Position numbers and translations under genes: made by a program. Positions 43,913-53,701 of a DNA stretch of 64,000 nt are shown here, one piece after another. The notes beneath the pieces were generated by a model. The model saw nothing but the letters and a program-made list of their open reading frames with translations. It did no database searches and was not told where the DNA came from. How positions within the stretch are numbered: position 1 is the first letter of the stretch; the number at the start of each line of letters is the position of its first letter. The DNA is from Arsukibacterium indicum (GTDB lineage: Bacteria > Pseudomonadota > Gammaproteobacteria > Enterobacterales > Alteromonadaceae), in contig NZ_JAHRID010000010.1 of NCBI RefSeq assembly GCF_019100565.1, forward strand, positions 111,385 to 175,384, read 5' to 3'.

Positions 43913-44021
43913 TTTTACTTCCTGCATTTTGTATTGTTATTGGAAATGGCCAACAGGCCAGGTTTCTTTGCACAGCAATATGCTATGCAAAAGATCTTGG
44001 AACTAACTCAGAGGGAGGTGG

Positions 44022-44144
44022 CTATTCGTCGAACCACTCAGACAAATGATAGTCGGTGGCGCATTCATGCAAATAGTTATGCAGCTTGGCCGGCTTGGCA
44101 ACCGGCCACAGTAATTTACTGGCTTTGCATAACAGTTGTTTCAT
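44022..44144 (-). CDS. possible 40-residue small protein
   Basis: An ATG at 44142-44144 opens a 40-codon frame ending at TAG (44022-44024). The peptide begins MKQLLCKASKLLWPVAKPAK and ends HLSEWFDE, with a basic amphipathic first half and an acidic end. Codon choice looks natural. No convincing ribosome site precedes the start and I do not recognise the family. Without it, the 400 bases between the cyanophycinase and glycosylase genes hold nothing else I can identify. Confidence 0.4.
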   Translation of the reverse strand: MKQLLCKASKLLWPVAKPAKLHNYLHECATDYHLSEWFDE

Positions 44145-44313
44145 AGTACTGGCTTAGTAACATTGTTGGATGACTGTTCAATTACTATTCAATATTGACC
44201 TGAATAAGCATGCTGTCAAGCAGAAAACTCATGCATTTGTAAAAAAAACCGACAGGTACCTAAGGGAGGAAAATCGATAAATCAAACACGCCAGAAATTA
44301 CAGCGATGTGTTT

Positions 44314-44820
44314 TTATTCCAGCAACTGGCTTATTTTCTGCCAGTGCTGCAGCTTATCAGTAAAACTCAGACTGGCGTGCGCCGGACTGGTAGAAGGTAA
44401 TTGCAGCAGCTGCAAACCGGCTGGTAATGATTGCTTATTCATCACCTGACGCCGGAAGCTCTGCCAGGCTTTGCCGCCGTTAAAAGCAATAGCGTGAATC
44501 TCAGAATGCTGACGCATAAAGCAGCTGAAGTCATTTGCCTGCTCTGCCTTAATGGCACTGTCAAGGCTGCCCTGGCGTTGACAATAGCCAATAACATCCC
44601 ACAGCGCGACATAACGGCTTTGCATAGCCTCTAGCCGGTCGGGATAACCCAAAGTAGGCTCAAACCCCAGAATAGACGCCATTACCGGCCAGAAGGCATT
44701 ACGCGGGTGTGCATAGTACTGCTGCTGTTGCAGAGATTTTTCACCCGGCATGCTGCCAAGGATTAGCAGCCGGGCATCTGGCCGGGCAATGGCTGCCAGC
44801 CCTTGCAGCATATCAGCCAT
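44314..44820 (-). CDS. DNA-deoxyinosine glycosylase (UDG family 6)
   Basis: A 168-residue DNA-repair glycosylase. It has the family start LLILGSMPGEKSLQQQQYYAHPRNAFWPVM (read as two adjoining motifs, GSMPGEKSL and YYAHPRNAFW) and LPSTSPAHA near the C-terminus, as in hypoxanthine-DNA glycosylases of the uracil-glycosylase superfamily. It excises deaminated adenine (hypoxanthine) from DNA. Its first base is shared with the hemY stop codon, so it is the last gene of the hem operon. Confidence 0.86.
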   Translation of the reverse strand: MADMLQGLAAIARPDARLLILGSMPGEKSLQQQQYYAHPRNAFWPVMASILGFEPTLGYPDRLEAMQSRYVALWDVIGYCQRQGSLDSAIKAEQANDFSCFMRQHSEIHAIAFNGGKAWQSFRRQVMNKQSLPAGLQLLQLPSTSPAHASLSFTDKLQHWQKISQLLE

Positions 44821-45899
44821 TAACCCAGGCCTGGTTGATACTGGCGGGCTTTTTGCCAGGCTTGCTGCGCCTGTTGCGGCTCACCTTCCTGCTCGGCCAG
44901 ATAAGCCAGCACCGCATACAAGTAACCATTAGTTGGATGATCGCGCAGCCAGTGCTGTATTTGCTTGCGCAACCGCAGCACCGAGCGGCCCAGCGGGATC
45001 TGCCGTAAATGCGGCCAGGCCGGCGCAATATCAGTCAGCGACAATGCGGCTACCAGACGCTTTTCGGCGGCATCTGCCTGACCGGCGCCCGCTTCTGCCC
45101 AGGCTAACCCTAACGCAGCAGCCGCAGATTTACGCTCTTTGGCGGGTAACGCCTGCCAGTAATCCTGTTGCTGATCAAAACCTGTATCAGTTGCTAACTG
45201 ACGAATGGCCTGCGGATAAATAGCGAAACGTTGCAGCTGCCAGCTGGCTTTATCAAACCAGTTGCCGTTTGCTGCCCGGCCCGCTGCGGCCAGAAGCTGC
45301 TGCCACTGCCCGGCTTGCTGAAGGGAACGCAGATACAACTGTGCCAATGCCGGATCCACTGGCTGTTGCTGCAACAAAGTGTCCAGCAGCCGCGCGGCCT
45401 GGTTGGTATTGCCCTGGTGTAACAAGATATCGGCTTCAAGATACAGGCGGCAAGAGTCATCTTCAGGCAATTCCGCAATTAAACGGCTGGCATTATCTGC
45501 ATCGCCCGCGTAAAACGCCGCATAAGCAGCCAGAAAACGTTTTTCATGGTTAAAATCGCCGGCTTGTAACGCCAGTTGCATCTGGCTGGCTGCCTCTGGC
45601 CATTGGCGTCTGGCATAAGCATGTAATCCATTGGCAAAAGCCTGTCTGGCTTTGCGTTCCCGCCGGGAGCGGAAAAAGTTAAAGGAAACATGCTGCAAAC
45701 GCAGTAATCGCTTCAGTATTTTAACGATCAGGCCCAGCACCAGCAAACCGGCAATAAGTACGATTGCAAAGCCGAGTGCGGTCATCTCTATAACGTAGCC
45801 CGCCAATACCAGTTTGATATAGCCCGGATTATTAGTAACCACCGGCCCGATAAACATAGCCAGCGCCAATACCGCAACCAGAATAAGCGCCTTAATCAT
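44820..45899 (-). CDS. hemY: HemY, heme-biosynthesis-associated membrane TPR protein
   Basis: A 359-residue inner-membrane protein. Two N-terminal helices (about residues 1-21 and 40-62) precede a periplasmic or cytoplasmic TPR-like region, with the family motif FFRSRRERKARQAFANGLHAYARRQW. HemY is linked to HemX in proteobacterial hem operons and affects late heme synthesis, but its activity is not settled. It overlaps hemX by four bases. Confidence 0.92.
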   Translation of the reverse strand: MIKALILVAVLALAMFIGPVVTNNPGYIKLVLAGYVIEMTALGFAIVLIAGLLVLGLIVKILKRLLRLQHVSFNFFRSRRERKARQAFANGLHAYARRQWPEAASQMQLALQAGDFNHEKRFLAAYAAFYAGDADNASRLIAELPEDDSCRLYLEADILLHQGNTNQAARLLDTLLQQQPVDPALAQLYLRSLQQAGQWQQLLAAAGRAANGNWFDKASWQLQRFAIYPQAIRQLATDTGFDQQQDYWQALPAKERKSAAAALGLAWAEAGAGQADAAEKRLVAALSLTDIAPAWPHLRQIPLGRSVLRLRKQIQHWLRDHPTNGYLYAVLAYLAEQEGEPQQAQQAWQKARQYQPGLG

Positions 45900-47026
45900 A
45901 ACTCAGTCTCCGCCATGCTTTGCAGGTAGTCCTGCAACTGCGGGCCACTTTGTAATGCTGGCAGCTGTTGTTCAGTGATATCAATAGCCGCCAGTGCCAG
46001 CAGTTTTTCACTGAGTTGCTGTACTGCCGGTTCAGTCGCCTGAAAATGACGCTGCAGCTGATCGCTGGCTTGCTGCAGGGCACTGCGATACACGGCAGGC
46101 TCTGCTTCTAACGCTGCCAATTGTGCCAGCAGCAATTGCTGATTAAGCGCAACCCTGACCATTAGTTGCTGCTCTTCGCTCAAGCTGAAATAGTCTTCTG
46201 GCACCGCTACTCTGGCAGAGAATAATTGTTGCAGGCTGCTGTCCCAGTAATATTTTAATGTGCTACGCCAGTTTTTCAGCTCGCCCTCTGGTGCTGCCAC
46301 CGTCACGCTGAGTTCTGCCTGCTGGTGCTTCAGCGGCAAGGCCATGCTGGTTTTACGCATTTGCGCCAGCTGAAGATGGACACTACTCAGATCAGGCGTC
46401 TGAAGTTCAGCCAGTGCCGCTAAATCACTGACAATGGCCTGCCGGACATTAATTAGTGACGCATCATCCAGCTCAGCCAGTTGTTGCTGGGCCCGCTGTA
46501 ACAACAGCCGGGCGCTGTTAATATCACGGTTAAGCCACAGGCTGTAATCGGCCCTTTTCAGCAGAAACTGAATTTCTGCCAGGGCCCAGTGCCGTGGTGG
46601 CGCACCGTCACTTTGCTGTATCAGCTCACGGACGGCCTGCATCTGCTGCTGCAGCTGTTGTTGCTGCCGCTGCAGTTCCGCTTTTAACTGTTGTTCGAAC
46701 GAATTCAGGCTTTGCTGCTGGCTGCTGAGGCTTTGTTGCAACTGGCTCTGACTGCTGCTTAGCAACTCAGTGTTCTGGCGGTTAATATCCTGCTGCGCCT
46801 GCTGCAATTGCTGTTGTTGGCTCTGAATTTGCTGCCATTGCGGCCACAACCAATAGCCGGCAGCAGCGACAGCGGCTAACAGCAACAGTGAAAGCAGTAA
46901 CGCCAGCCATGCCAACCCACGGCCAGCACCGGCAGGGCGTTGCTCCTGATCAGCAATTTGCTGTTTCAATTGCTCCAGTGGCGCTGCTGATTCTTCAGCC
47001 GGGGTTAACTCTGCCTGTTCGCTCAT
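45896..47026 (-). CDS. hemX: HemX-like membrane protein
   Basis: A 376-residue protein with a short cytoplasmic N-terminus, one membrane helix at about 37-63 (LAWLALLLSLLLLAAVAAAGYW), a long glutamine-rich coiled coil (about 68-150), and a C-terminal helical domain. This is the HemX/uroporphyrin-III C-methyltransferase-like form without a methyltransferase domain. The glutamine runs come from repeated CAG/CAA codons. It overlaps hemD by four bases and is probably a scaffold with HemY. Confidence 0.9.
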   Translation of the reverse strand: MSEQAELTPAEESAAPLEQLKQQIADQEQRPAGAGRGLAWLALLLSLLLLAAVAAAGYWLWPQWQQIQSQQQQLQQAQQDINRQNTELLSSSQSQLQQSLSSQQQSLNSFEQQLKAELQRQQQQLQQQMQAVRELIQQSDGAPPRHWALAEIQFLLKRADYSLWLNRDINSARLLLQRAQQQLAELDDASLINVRQAIVSDLAALAELQTPDLSSVHLQLAQMRKTSMALPLKHQQAELSVTVAAPEGELKNWRSTLKYYWDSSLQQLFSARVAVPEDYFSLSEEQQLMVRVALNQQLLLAQLAALEAEPAVYRSALQQASDQLQRHFQATEPAVQQLSEKLLALAAIDITEQQLPALQSGPQLQDYLQSMAETEL

Positions 47027-47775
47027 ACCATTTCCTTTTTAAGCTGAATAATTTGCTGCAGCAAAGCTCCATCATTGGCATTTTCAGCCAGAGTGATGTG
47101 CTGCGGGCTAATACCAAGCGCCAGAGCCTGCTCCTGCATCCGCGGGCTTACCAACAGCCACTGCCGTTGCTTTAGCCAGGCCTGACCGGCTTCGGGTATC
47201 AGGGCGAACAGCTGCTGCAAAATTTCGTTGCTGGTTGCTACGATACAACGTACCTGCTGTTGCTGCCACATCTGCCATAGCTGGCTGCCATCCAACGGCA
47301 GCGGCAGCCGCTTATAACTCTGCACATATTTAACGGTAGCACCACGGGCCAATAATTGCTGTTTTATCAGCTCACGGCCACTATTACCACGCACCACCAC
47401 GACTTGTTTATCGGTAACCTGTTGCAACTGCGGCAGAGCCAGCAGGCCTTCGCTTCGCTGATCCTGTGGCACTATCACTTCCCGGCCGGTCCAGTGCTGC
47501 AACAAGCCGGCGGTAGTGCTGCCAACGGCAAACAAGTGGCCAGGCAGCTGCTCCGGGTTTATTTGCTGCTCCAGCGCGTGTACTGCACTAACACTGACAA
47601 AAATAAGCAAATCAGCCTGTGTCAGCAAGTTAATGTCTTTTGTTTTTAACGTCACCTGCTGCGTGGTAATAAGCGGCTGATAACTGTAGGCTACGCCAAG
47701 TTCGTCCAGGCTGGCCAGTAAGTTATCGGCTTTACCGGCCGGCCGGGTGATCAAAAAAGGCGTGGCTGGTGTCAT
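47023..47775 (-). CDS. hemD: uroporphyrinogen-III synthase
   Basis: A 250-residue enzyme that closes hydroxymethylbilane into uroporphyrinogen III with inversion of ring D. The two-lobed fold shows [21 protein letters not shown] at the start, [26 protein letters not shown] and a C-terminal [14 protein letters not shown]. HemD sequences are poorly conserved, and position directly after hemC adds certainty. It overlaps both neighbours by four bases. Confidence 0.93.
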   Translation of the reverse strand: MTPATPFLITRPAGKADNLLASLDELGVAYSYQPLITTQQVTLKTKDINLLTQADLLIFVSVSAVHALEQQINPEQLPGHLFAVGSTTAGLLQHWTGREVIVPQDQRSEGLLALPQLQQVTDKQVVVVRGNSGRELIKQQLLARGATVKYVQSYKRLPLPLDGSQLWQMWQQQQVRCIVATSNEILQQLFALIPEAGQAWLKQRQWLLVSPRMQEQALALGISPQHITLAENANDGALLQQIIQLKKEMV

Positions 47776-48704
47776 GCGTTCGCCTGATATAACTGTTGCA
47801 AAATGGCGCCTGCTCCCTGAGCAAGCAATTGCTCAGCTACCTGCAGGCCGATCTGCTCGGCGTCATCGGCGTTACCGCTGTGGCTGGCATGCAGGATCTT
47901 GCTGCCATCCAGCGAGCCTACCAGCCCCCGTAACTGCAGCTGCTCGCCATTAAGGGTAGCAAAAGCGCCAATAGGCACCTGACAGCCACCCTGCAGCCGG
48001 CGGTTCATCGCCCGCTCGGCCAACACACATTGCCGGGTAGCCTTATGCTCCAGCGGTGCCAGCAGTTGTTGGATCACGGTATCATCGCTGCGGCATTCAA
48101 TACCCACTGCTCCCTGGCCATTGGCCGGCAAACTTTGCTCAGGCGCAAGGTAACTGGCAATCCGCGAAGCAAAACCCAAACGAATTAACCCGGCCGAGGC
48201 CAGAATAATGGCGGCAAACTCGCCGTTATCCAGCTTCGTCAGCCTGGTATTAACGTTTCCGCGCAAGTCACGCACAGTTAAATCGGGCCGCAATGCTTTT
48301 AGCTGGCACTGGCGGCGTAAACTCGAGGTGCCAACAACAGCACCTCGTGGCAGCTGCGCCAAACTCTGAAACTGGTTAGAAACAAAGGCATCGCGCGGAT
48401 CTTCGCGCTGGCAAATGGTTTGCAGCACCAGCCCGTCCGGAAATGCCACCGGCACGTCTTTCATGCTGTGTACGGCAATATCGGCCCGGCCATCGAGCAT
48501 GGCAGTTTCCAGCTCTTTAACAAACAAACCTTTACCGCCAATTTTCGCCAGCGGTGTATCGAGAATTTTATCGCCCTGGGTCGACATCGGCACCAATGTT
48601 ACCTGAATATCCGGATGATGGCGGATCAATTCTGCTTGTACAAACTCAGCCTGCCACAACGCCAGCGCACTTTTGCGGGTAGCAATTCGAACAATCTGGC
48701 TCAT
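47772..48704 (-). CDS. hemC: porphobilinogen deaminase (hydroxymethylbilane synthase)
   Basis: A 310-residue enzyme that joins four porphobilinogen units. It has [37 protein letters not shown] (in two adjoining motifs), [29 protein letters not shown] and the dipyrromethane-binding cysteine in [10 protein letters not shown]. Length and motifs are typical. It follows the esterase gene after one base. Confidence 0.97.
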   Translation of the reverse strand: MSQIVRIATRKSALALWQAEFVQAELIRHHPDIQVTLVPMSTQGDKILDTPLAKIGGKGLFVKELETAMLDGRADIAVHSMKDVPVAFPDGLVLQTICQREDPRDAFVSNQFQSLAQLPRGAVVGTSSLRRQCQLKALRPDLTVRDLRGNVNTRLTKLDNGEFAAIILASAGLIRLGFASRIASYLAPEQSLPANGQGAVGIECRSDDTVIQQLLAPLEHKATRQCVLAERAMNRRLQGGCQVPIGAFATLNGEQLQLRGLVGSLDGSKILHASHSGNADDAEQIGLQVAEQLLAQGAGAILQQLYQANA

Positions 48705-48705
48705 C

Positions 48706-49386
48706 TCAGGCTTCCTTTACAATCATTAAGCGACGCTGCAAAAAGCTGCTGATATCTGCCACTTCCTGAGCACAGACACTATGCTGCATCCGGTAATCCT
48801 GCCAGCTGACATTAAAACCAAGATTTTTCAGGGCATGAAAGGCCTGCTGGCCTGCTGCCATTGGCACCACAGGATCCTGGCTGCCATGACCAATAAACAC
48901 CGGGGTCGTTTTGTTAACAGAGGTGGCTTCCGCGGCCAGTTTTTCCGGCGCACACATATAAGTTGATAGCGCCATTACCCCGGCCAGCTTATATGGCAGG
49001 CGGGCCAGTAAATGCAGTGCTATTACTCCGCCCTGGCTAAAGCCCGCCAGCACAATTTGCTCGCTACTCAGGCCATCGGCAATTAATTTATCAAGCAACT
49101 GCTGCACCGCGGTGGCAGACTCGCGCACGCCTGCCTCGTCGGCCCGGTTGCTTAAATCCATGGTTTTAATGTCGTACCAGGCACGCATACGCATACCACC
49201 GTTCACCGTAACGGGTCGCTCAGGGGCATGCGGAAATAAAAAGCGGATACCGGCATCAGCTGGCAACCGTAATTCCGGTACTATTGGCGCAAAGCCGTGA
49301 CCGGAATCACCCAGGCCATGCAGCCAGACAACGGCGGCCTTTACCTGGCCGTTTGGTTTTACATCAACAAAAGGGAGTAACGCCAT
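48706..49386 (-). CDS. carboxylesterase/phospholipase family hydrolase
   Basis: A 226-residue alpha/beta hydrolase of the acyl-protein thioesterase/carboxylesterase II type. The oxyanion loop is [12 protein letters not shown], the nucleophile is in [12 protein letters not shown], the acid in [10 protein letters not shown] and the base histidine in [12 protein letters not shown]. It may act on short acyl esters or acyl proteins in the cytoplasm. The start overlaps the cyaY stop (TAATG) and the stop is one base from hemC, so it belongs to the hem operon in the position where E. coli has cyaA on the other strand. Confidence 0.88.
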   Translation of the reverse strand: MALLPFVDVKPNGQVKAAVVWLHGLGDSGHGFAPIVPELRLPADAGIRFLFPHAPERPVTVNGGMRMRAWYDIKTMDLSNRADEAGVRESATAVQQLLDKLIADGLSSEQIVLAGFSQGGVIALHLLARLPYKLAGVMALSTYMCAPEKLAAEATSVNKTTPVFIGHGSQDPVVPMAAGQQAFHALKNLGFNVSWQDYRMQHSVCAQEVADISSFLQRRLMIVKEA

Positions 49387-49721
49387 TATTCTGTTCCAGA
49401 TTGCGGTGGCGCCAACACCACCGGACTGCCAGCCTGTTTTGACGCCGCATCTGACAATAATTGCCAGAATTCGCTGCCAGTGCGGTTATCAATCCACTGC
49501 TTGTCACGCCATTCAAAGTGATGGCCATTGAACTTGGTCGCCAGCCAGAGCTGCTGCAGTGGCGGTTGTTTGTTAATAATAATTTTGCTTTGATCAGGAA
49601 AGGTTATCGACAATAAACCACCGTTCGATTCGTAGTCTAAATCAAGCTCCAGTTGCTCAATAGCTTCTTCTACCGCTAACAGGGTGTTGTCGGTCAGTTG
49701 TTCATATTCTAAGTCATTCAT
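49386..49721 (-). CDS. cyaY: CyaY, bacterial frataxin
   Basis: A 111-residue iron-binding protein that regulates iron-sulfur cluster assembly. It begins MNDLEYEQLTDNTLLAVEEAIEQL and has the conserved sheet with LSITFPDQSKIIINKQPPLQQLWLA and the C-terminal GSEFWQLLSDA. The ATG at 49721 matches the family; the upstream open part to 49799 overlaps the divergent lptM region. It is the first gene of the minus-strand unit leading through hemCDXY. Confidence 0.93.
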   Translation of the reverse strand: MNDLEYEQLTDNTLLAVEEAIEQLELDLDYESNGGLLSITFPDQSKIIINKQPPLQQLWLATKFNGHHFEWRDKQWIDNRTGSEFWQLLSDAASKQAGSPVVLAPPQSGTE

Positions 49722-49793
49722 CTGCGTCACCTGTTTGCTTTTATCGCTAAGGATGCGATTATAGAGCGTCAAGCCGTTAAAGAAATAGAAACC

Positions 49794-50027
49794 ATGCAAA
49801 CGAAGCGCATTTCATCTCAGTTTCTTTTGCCTGCCTGCTTATTGCTGGGCAGCATTATGCTAACCGCCTGTGGTCAAAAAGGGCCCCTTACCTTACCACA
49901 AGCTGCCCCGGAAGTGGCAGAGCCGACAGCAGAAAAGCCCGCTGAACCAGCCGATGGTGAACAGCAGCCAGGTACCAGCCAGCAACAGCCGGACACCACT
50001 GAGGAGCAAAACCGTGGACCACTTTAA
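49794..50027 (+). CDS. lptM: LptM (YifL) lipoprotein
   Basis: A 77-residue lipoprotein with lipobox IMLTAC and the diagnostic N-terminal mature sequence CGQKGPLTLP, followed by a long Pro/Glu/Gln-rich tail. LptM (YifL in E. coli) assists oxidative maturation of LptD in the outer-membrane LPS translocon. The last 14 bases overlap lysA. The tail is longer than in E. coli and low in complexity. Confidence 0.92.
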   Translation: MQTKRISSQFLLPACLLLGSIMLTACGQKGPLTLPQAAPEVAEPTAEKPAEPADGEQQPGTSQQQPDTTEEQNRGPL

Positions 50028-51270
50028 TTACCAAAACGCTAGCTTGCACGCCGAACAGGTAGACTTAAACGCCCTGGCGGCAGAGTTCGGCACGCCTTGC
50101 TATGTGTACTCTAAAGCAACCATTGAGCGTCACTACCAGGCCTTTGCCACTGCCGCAGCGGCGCATCCGCACAGTCTGGTATGTTATGCGGTAAAAGCCA
50201 ACAGTAACCTGGCAGTGTTAAATGTGCTGAGCAGACTGGGTAGTGGTTTCGATATTGTCTCGGGTGGCGAGTTGCGGCGGGTTATTGCAGCAGGTGGCGA
50301 TCCGGCGAAAGTGGTGTTTTCCGGCGTGGCAAAAACTGCCGATGATATGCGTTTTGCCCTGCAACTGGGCATTAAGTGCTTTAACGTTGAGTCAGAAGCT
50401 GAACTGGAGCTGCTGCAGCAGGTGGCCAGCAGTTTAAATGTTAAGGCACCGGTGTCACTGCGGGTAAACCCGGATATTGATGCTAAAACCCATCCTTATA
50501 TTTCCACTGGTTTAAAAGCCAATAAGTTTGGGGTCGATATTTTAAAAGCACCGCAAATTTACCGCGCAGCAAGCGAAATGAGCCACTTGCAGCTGGTGGG
50601 AGTAGATTGCCATATCGGCTCACAGCTGACTGAAACCCAGCCGTTTTTAGACGCACTGGAAAAACTGCTGAGTTTAATTGATGCATTAAAACAGGACGGC
50701 ATTGAGCTTAGCCATATTGATATTGGCGGTGGCCTGGGGGTCACCTATGACAAAGAAACCCCGCCCGAGCCCTATGCTTATATCAGCAAAGTGGTTGAGC
50801 GGCTGCAAAGCTACCCTCAGCTGGAGCTGATAATGGAACCCGGCCGGGCTATTATGGCCAATGCCGGTATTTTGCTGACTAAAGTTGAGTTTCTAAAACC
50901 CGGTCAGGAAAAAAACTTCGCCATTGTTGATGCGGCTATGAACGATTTAATCCGTCCGGCGTTGTACAGTGCCTGGCAGAATATTGTGCCGGTAAAACAG
51001 CACAGTACTGAGCCCTCTAAACTTTACGATGTGGTAGGCCCGGTATGTGAGACCGGTGACTTTCTGGGTAAAGACCGGGTGCTGGCTATTGCCCAGGGCG
51101 ACTTACTGGCCGTGCGTTCGGCCGGTGCCTACGGTTTTACCATGAGCTCAAATTACAACAGCCGGCCGCGGGTAGCCGAAGTGATGGTGACGGGCGACCG
51201 TAGCCATTTAATCCGGGCCCGCGAGCAATGGCAGGATTTATGGCGCGGCGAACAGCTGCTTAGTGAATAG
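50014..51270 (+). CDS. lysA: diaminopimelate decarboxylase
   Basis: A 418-residue PLP enzyme, last step of lysine synthesis. Features include [12 protein letters not shown] with the PLP lysine, [33 protein letters not shown] and [11 protein letters not shown] with the catalytic cysteine of the opposite subunit. The open frame runs back to 49870 in the lptM region, but the GTG at 50014, preceded by GAGGAG at 50001, gives the standard N-terminus. It overlaps lptM by 14 bases. Confidence 0.95.
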   Translation: MDHFNYQNASLHAEQVDLNALAAEFGTPCYVYSKATIERHYQAFATAAAAHPHSLVCYAVKANSNLAVLNVLSRLGSGFDIVSGGELRRVIAAGGDPAKVVFSGVAKTADDMRFALQLGIKCFNVESEAELELLQQVASSLNVKAPVSLRVNPDIDAKTHPYISTGLKANKFGVDILKAPQIYRAASEMSHLQLVGVDCHIGSQLTETQPFLDALEKLLSLIDALKQDGIELSHIDIGGGLGVTYDKETPPEPYAYISKVVERLQSYPQLELIMEPGRAIMANAGILLTKVEFLKPGQEKNFAIVDAAMNDLIRPALYSAWQNIVPVKQHSTEPSKLYDVVGPVCETGDFLGKDRVLAIAQGDLLAVRSAGAYGFTMSSNYNSRPRVAEVMVTGDRSHLIRAREQWQDLWRGEQLLSE

Positions 51271-51283
51271 CGATAAGGCATTG

Positions 51284-52114
51284 ATGATCATTAATTTTTC
51301 TAAAATGCATGGCCTGGGCAACGACTTTGTTATGGTTGACAGCGTTAGCCAGAACTTGTTTCTTACCAAAGAGCAAATTCGCCAGCTGGCAGATCGCAAC
51401 TTTGGCATTGGTTTTGACCAACTACTGATGGTAGAGCCACCCTATGATCCGGAACTGGACTTCCATTACCGTATTTTTAATGCCGATGGCACTGAAGTGG
51501 AGCAATGCGGTAATGGTGCCCGTTGCTTCGCCAAGTTTGTTCGCCACCGTGGCCTGACCAACAAAAGTAAAATTCAGGTGAGTACCAAGTCGGGTAAAAT
51601 TACCCTTTATGTTGAACAGGATGGCCAGGTTACCGTTAATATGGGCATTCCGCAGCTGGACCCGGCGCTGGTGCCATTTAAAGCTCAAAAGCAGGAAGCA
51701 ACCTATATTATGCGGGCCGGCGATCATACGGTGCTTTGCGGCGTGGCCTCAATGGGCAACCCGCATGCCGTACTGGAAGTAGACGATATTGCCAGTGCCA
51801 ATGTTGCAGAGTTAGGGCCGTTGCTGGAAGGTCACGATCGCTTTCCGCAAAAGGCCAATATTGGTTTTATGCAGGTGCTGTCGGCGCAACATATTAAACT
51901 AAGAGTGTGGGAGCGCGGCGCCGGCGAAACCCTGGCATGCGGTACCGGCGCCTGTGCAGCAGTGGTGATTGGTCAGCTGCAGAAAAAACTGGGGCCCCAG
52001 GTGCAGGTAGACCTGCCTGGTGGTACCTTACACATTCGCTGGAATGGTCCGGGCCAGGTTGTAAAAATGACCGGTCCGGCCGAGCACGTATTTGATGGAC
52101 AACTCTCGTTATGA
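51284..52114 (+). CDS. dapF: diaminopimelate epimerase
   Basis: A 276-residue PLP-independent epimerase converting LL- to meso-diaminopimelate. The two catalytic cysteines lie in EQCGNGARC and [27 protein letters not shown] and [10 protein letters not shown] are also diagnostic. The ATG at 51284 has AAGG upstream; a GTG at 51263 would overlap lysA. It overlaps the DUF484 gene by ATGA. Confidence 0.97.
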   Translation: MIINFSKMHGLGNDFVMVDSVSQNLFLTKEQIRQLADRNFGIGFDQLLMVEPPYDPELDFHYRIFNADGTEVEQCGNGARCFAKFVRHRGLTNKSKIQVSTKSGKITLYVEQDGQVTVNMGIPQLDPALVPFKAQKQEATYIMRAGDHTVLCGVASMGNPHAVLEVDDIASANVAELGPLLEGHDRFPQKANIGFMQVLSAQHIKLRVWERGAGETLACGTGACAAVVIGQLQKKLGPQVQVDLPGGTLHIRWNGPGQVVKMTGPAEHVFDGQLSL

Positions 52115-52767
52115 ATGACAACCTGGCTCAGAACAAAGACGCTATTGCCGCCACAGTGGTACTGGATTATCTGCAGGACCATCCGGAATTTTTCCAGCAA
52201 TATCCGCAACTGCTGCAACAAATGCGCCTGCCCCATCAGCAACGGGGTAGCGTATCGCTGGTAGAACGCCAACTGGAGTTACAGCGGGCTAAAATTGCCG
52301 CACTGGAAGACGACATTACCCGGCTGATGACTGTCGCGCGCCAGAACGAACATATTTTTCATGCGCTGAATACCCTGCATTTAAGTTTACTGCAAAATCC
52401 CACTCTGCAAGATGCGGAACAGGCGCTACAACAATTTGCCAGCAGTATGCCGCACGTACATGCCTGCCGGCTTATATGCCTGCAGCCAGACAGCAGCGCA
52501 ATCAGCCAGTATCAGCTGTTAGTGTCCCGCCGCTTAAGCAGCGACAACGTTTATCTTGGCCGGCTAAACAAAGAGGAACAACAGCCGTTATTCGGCGAAT
52601 CTATTCACTCCGTTGCCCTGCTGCAGATTGGCAGTGGCCCTGGCCTGGCCCTGCTGGCTTTTGGCAGCGAGCAGGATGATCATTTTCAGCCGGGTATGGA
52701 TCGCTTGTTTATCCGCCATCTGGCCGAACTGCTGTTGCTGGTACTGCCCGGCCATGCCAACAGTTGA
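52111..52767 (+). CDS. DUF484 (GAF-like) protein
   Basis: A 218-residue cytosolic protein of the DUF484 family, normally found between dapF and xer[39 protein letters not shown] features appear at the N-terminus (motifs YLQDHPEFF and [10 protein letters not shown]), followed by a short coiled coil and a GAF-like C-terminal domain. No biochemical role has been firmly fixed; its position with xerC suggests a chromosome-related role. It overlaps xerC by 14 bases. Confidence 0.9.
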   Translation: MNDNLAQNKDAIAATVVLDYLQDHPEFFQQYPQLLQQMRLPHQQRGSVSLVERQLELQRAKIAALEDDITRLMTVARQNEHIFHALNTLHLSLLQNPTLQDAEQALQQFASSMPHVHACRLICLQPDSSAISQYQLLVSRRLSSDNVYLGRLNKEEQQPLFGESIHSVALLQIGSGPGLALLAFGSEQDDHFQPGMDRLFIRHLAELLLLVLPGHANS

Positions 52768-53701
52768 GCCGCGCTGGCAACGTGATCTGGAACAGTATCT
52801 GAGCTACCTGCGCTTTGAGCGCGGTTATGCCAGCCGTACCTTACAAACTTATCGTCAACAACTTAGCCTGTTTGCCGCCAGTCAGGGCGCTCAGATCTCA
52901 GACGCGGAGCCAACTGAGTTCAGCTGGCATAATCAGACCGAAAGCAGCTTACAAACTTACCTGGCCAACGGCCGGCGCCGCGGCTTGAGTGGCCGCAGCC
53001 TGGCGCTGGCGGTGGCTGCACTGCGCGGCTTATACCGCTATCTGCAGCAACAGCAGCAGGTTAGCGAGAACCCGGCTCAGTACCTGACCGTTCCCAAACC
53101 CAAAGCCAGATTACCGAAAAACCTCGATATCGATACTCTGCAACATTTGCTCAGCTTTGACAGCAGCAGTGACGTACTGGCATGCCGTGATAAAGCCATG
53201 TTGGAGTTGTTTTATTCATCCGGCCTGCGCCTGGCAGAATTAGTTGGCAGCAATATTAATGATATTGACTGGCACGAAAAGTTAATCCGGGTGCGCGGCA
53301 AAGGTAGTAAAGAGCGACAAATTCCGGTTGGCTCGGTAGCATTAAAAGCGCTGCAGCATTGGCTAACTCAGCGCCATTTATTACTGAGCGAGGCGACGCC
53401 AGAGGCCGATCAGCAGGCCTTATTTTTAAGTAAGCAGCAGCAACGCATATCTGCGCGTCAGGTAAGGCAGCGGGTCAACCATTGGGCCAAAGTGCAGGGC
53501 CTGGGCCAGCAGCTGCACCCGCATATGCTACGCCACTCCTTTGCCAGCCATGTGCTGCAATCAAGCTCAGATCTGCGTGCCGTGCAGGACTTACTGGGCC
53601 ATGCTAACCTTAGTACAACTCAGGTATACACCCACCTCGATTTTCAGCATCTCGCCGCGGTGTATGATAACGCCCACCCGAGGGCCCGGAAAAAGCCGTA
53701 A
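52754..53701 (+). CDS. xerC: site-specific tyrosine recombinase XerC
   Basis: A 315-residue recombinase that with XerD resolves chromosome dimers at dif. The N-terminal SAM-like domain has LRFERGYASRTLQTYRQ. The catalytic domain shows R in FYSSGLRLAEL, K in RGKGSKERQIP, HMLRHSFASHVL with H-x-x-R, and the tyrosine in TTQVYTHLDF preceded by LLGHANL. The ATG at 52754 is the natural start; the longer open frame lies inside the DUF484 gene. Confidence 0.97.
   Translation: MPTVEPRWQRDLEQYLSYLRFERGYASRTLQTYRQQLSLFAASQGAQISDAEPTEFSWHNQTESSLQTYLANGRRRGLSGRSLALAVAALRGLYRYLQQQQQVSENPAQYLTVPKPKARLPKNLDIDTLQHLLSFDSSSDVLACRDKAMLELFYSSGLRLAELVGSNINDIDWHEKLIRVRGKGSKERQIPVGSVALKALQHWLTQRHLLLSEATPEADQQALFLSKQQQRISARQVRQRVNHWAKVQGLGQQLHPHMLRHSFASHVLQSSSDLRAVQDLLGHANLSTTQVYTHLDFQHLAAVYDNAHPRARKKP

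Noticed and set aside
45231..45553. Plus-strand open frames opposite hemY
   Set aside because: They are shadows of a clear hemY gene and have no start signals or recognised motifs.
46650..46850. CAG/CAA-rich region as a microsatellite or expansion
   Set aside because: It is the Gln-rich coiled coil of HemX, with mixed codons and no exact tandem repeat.
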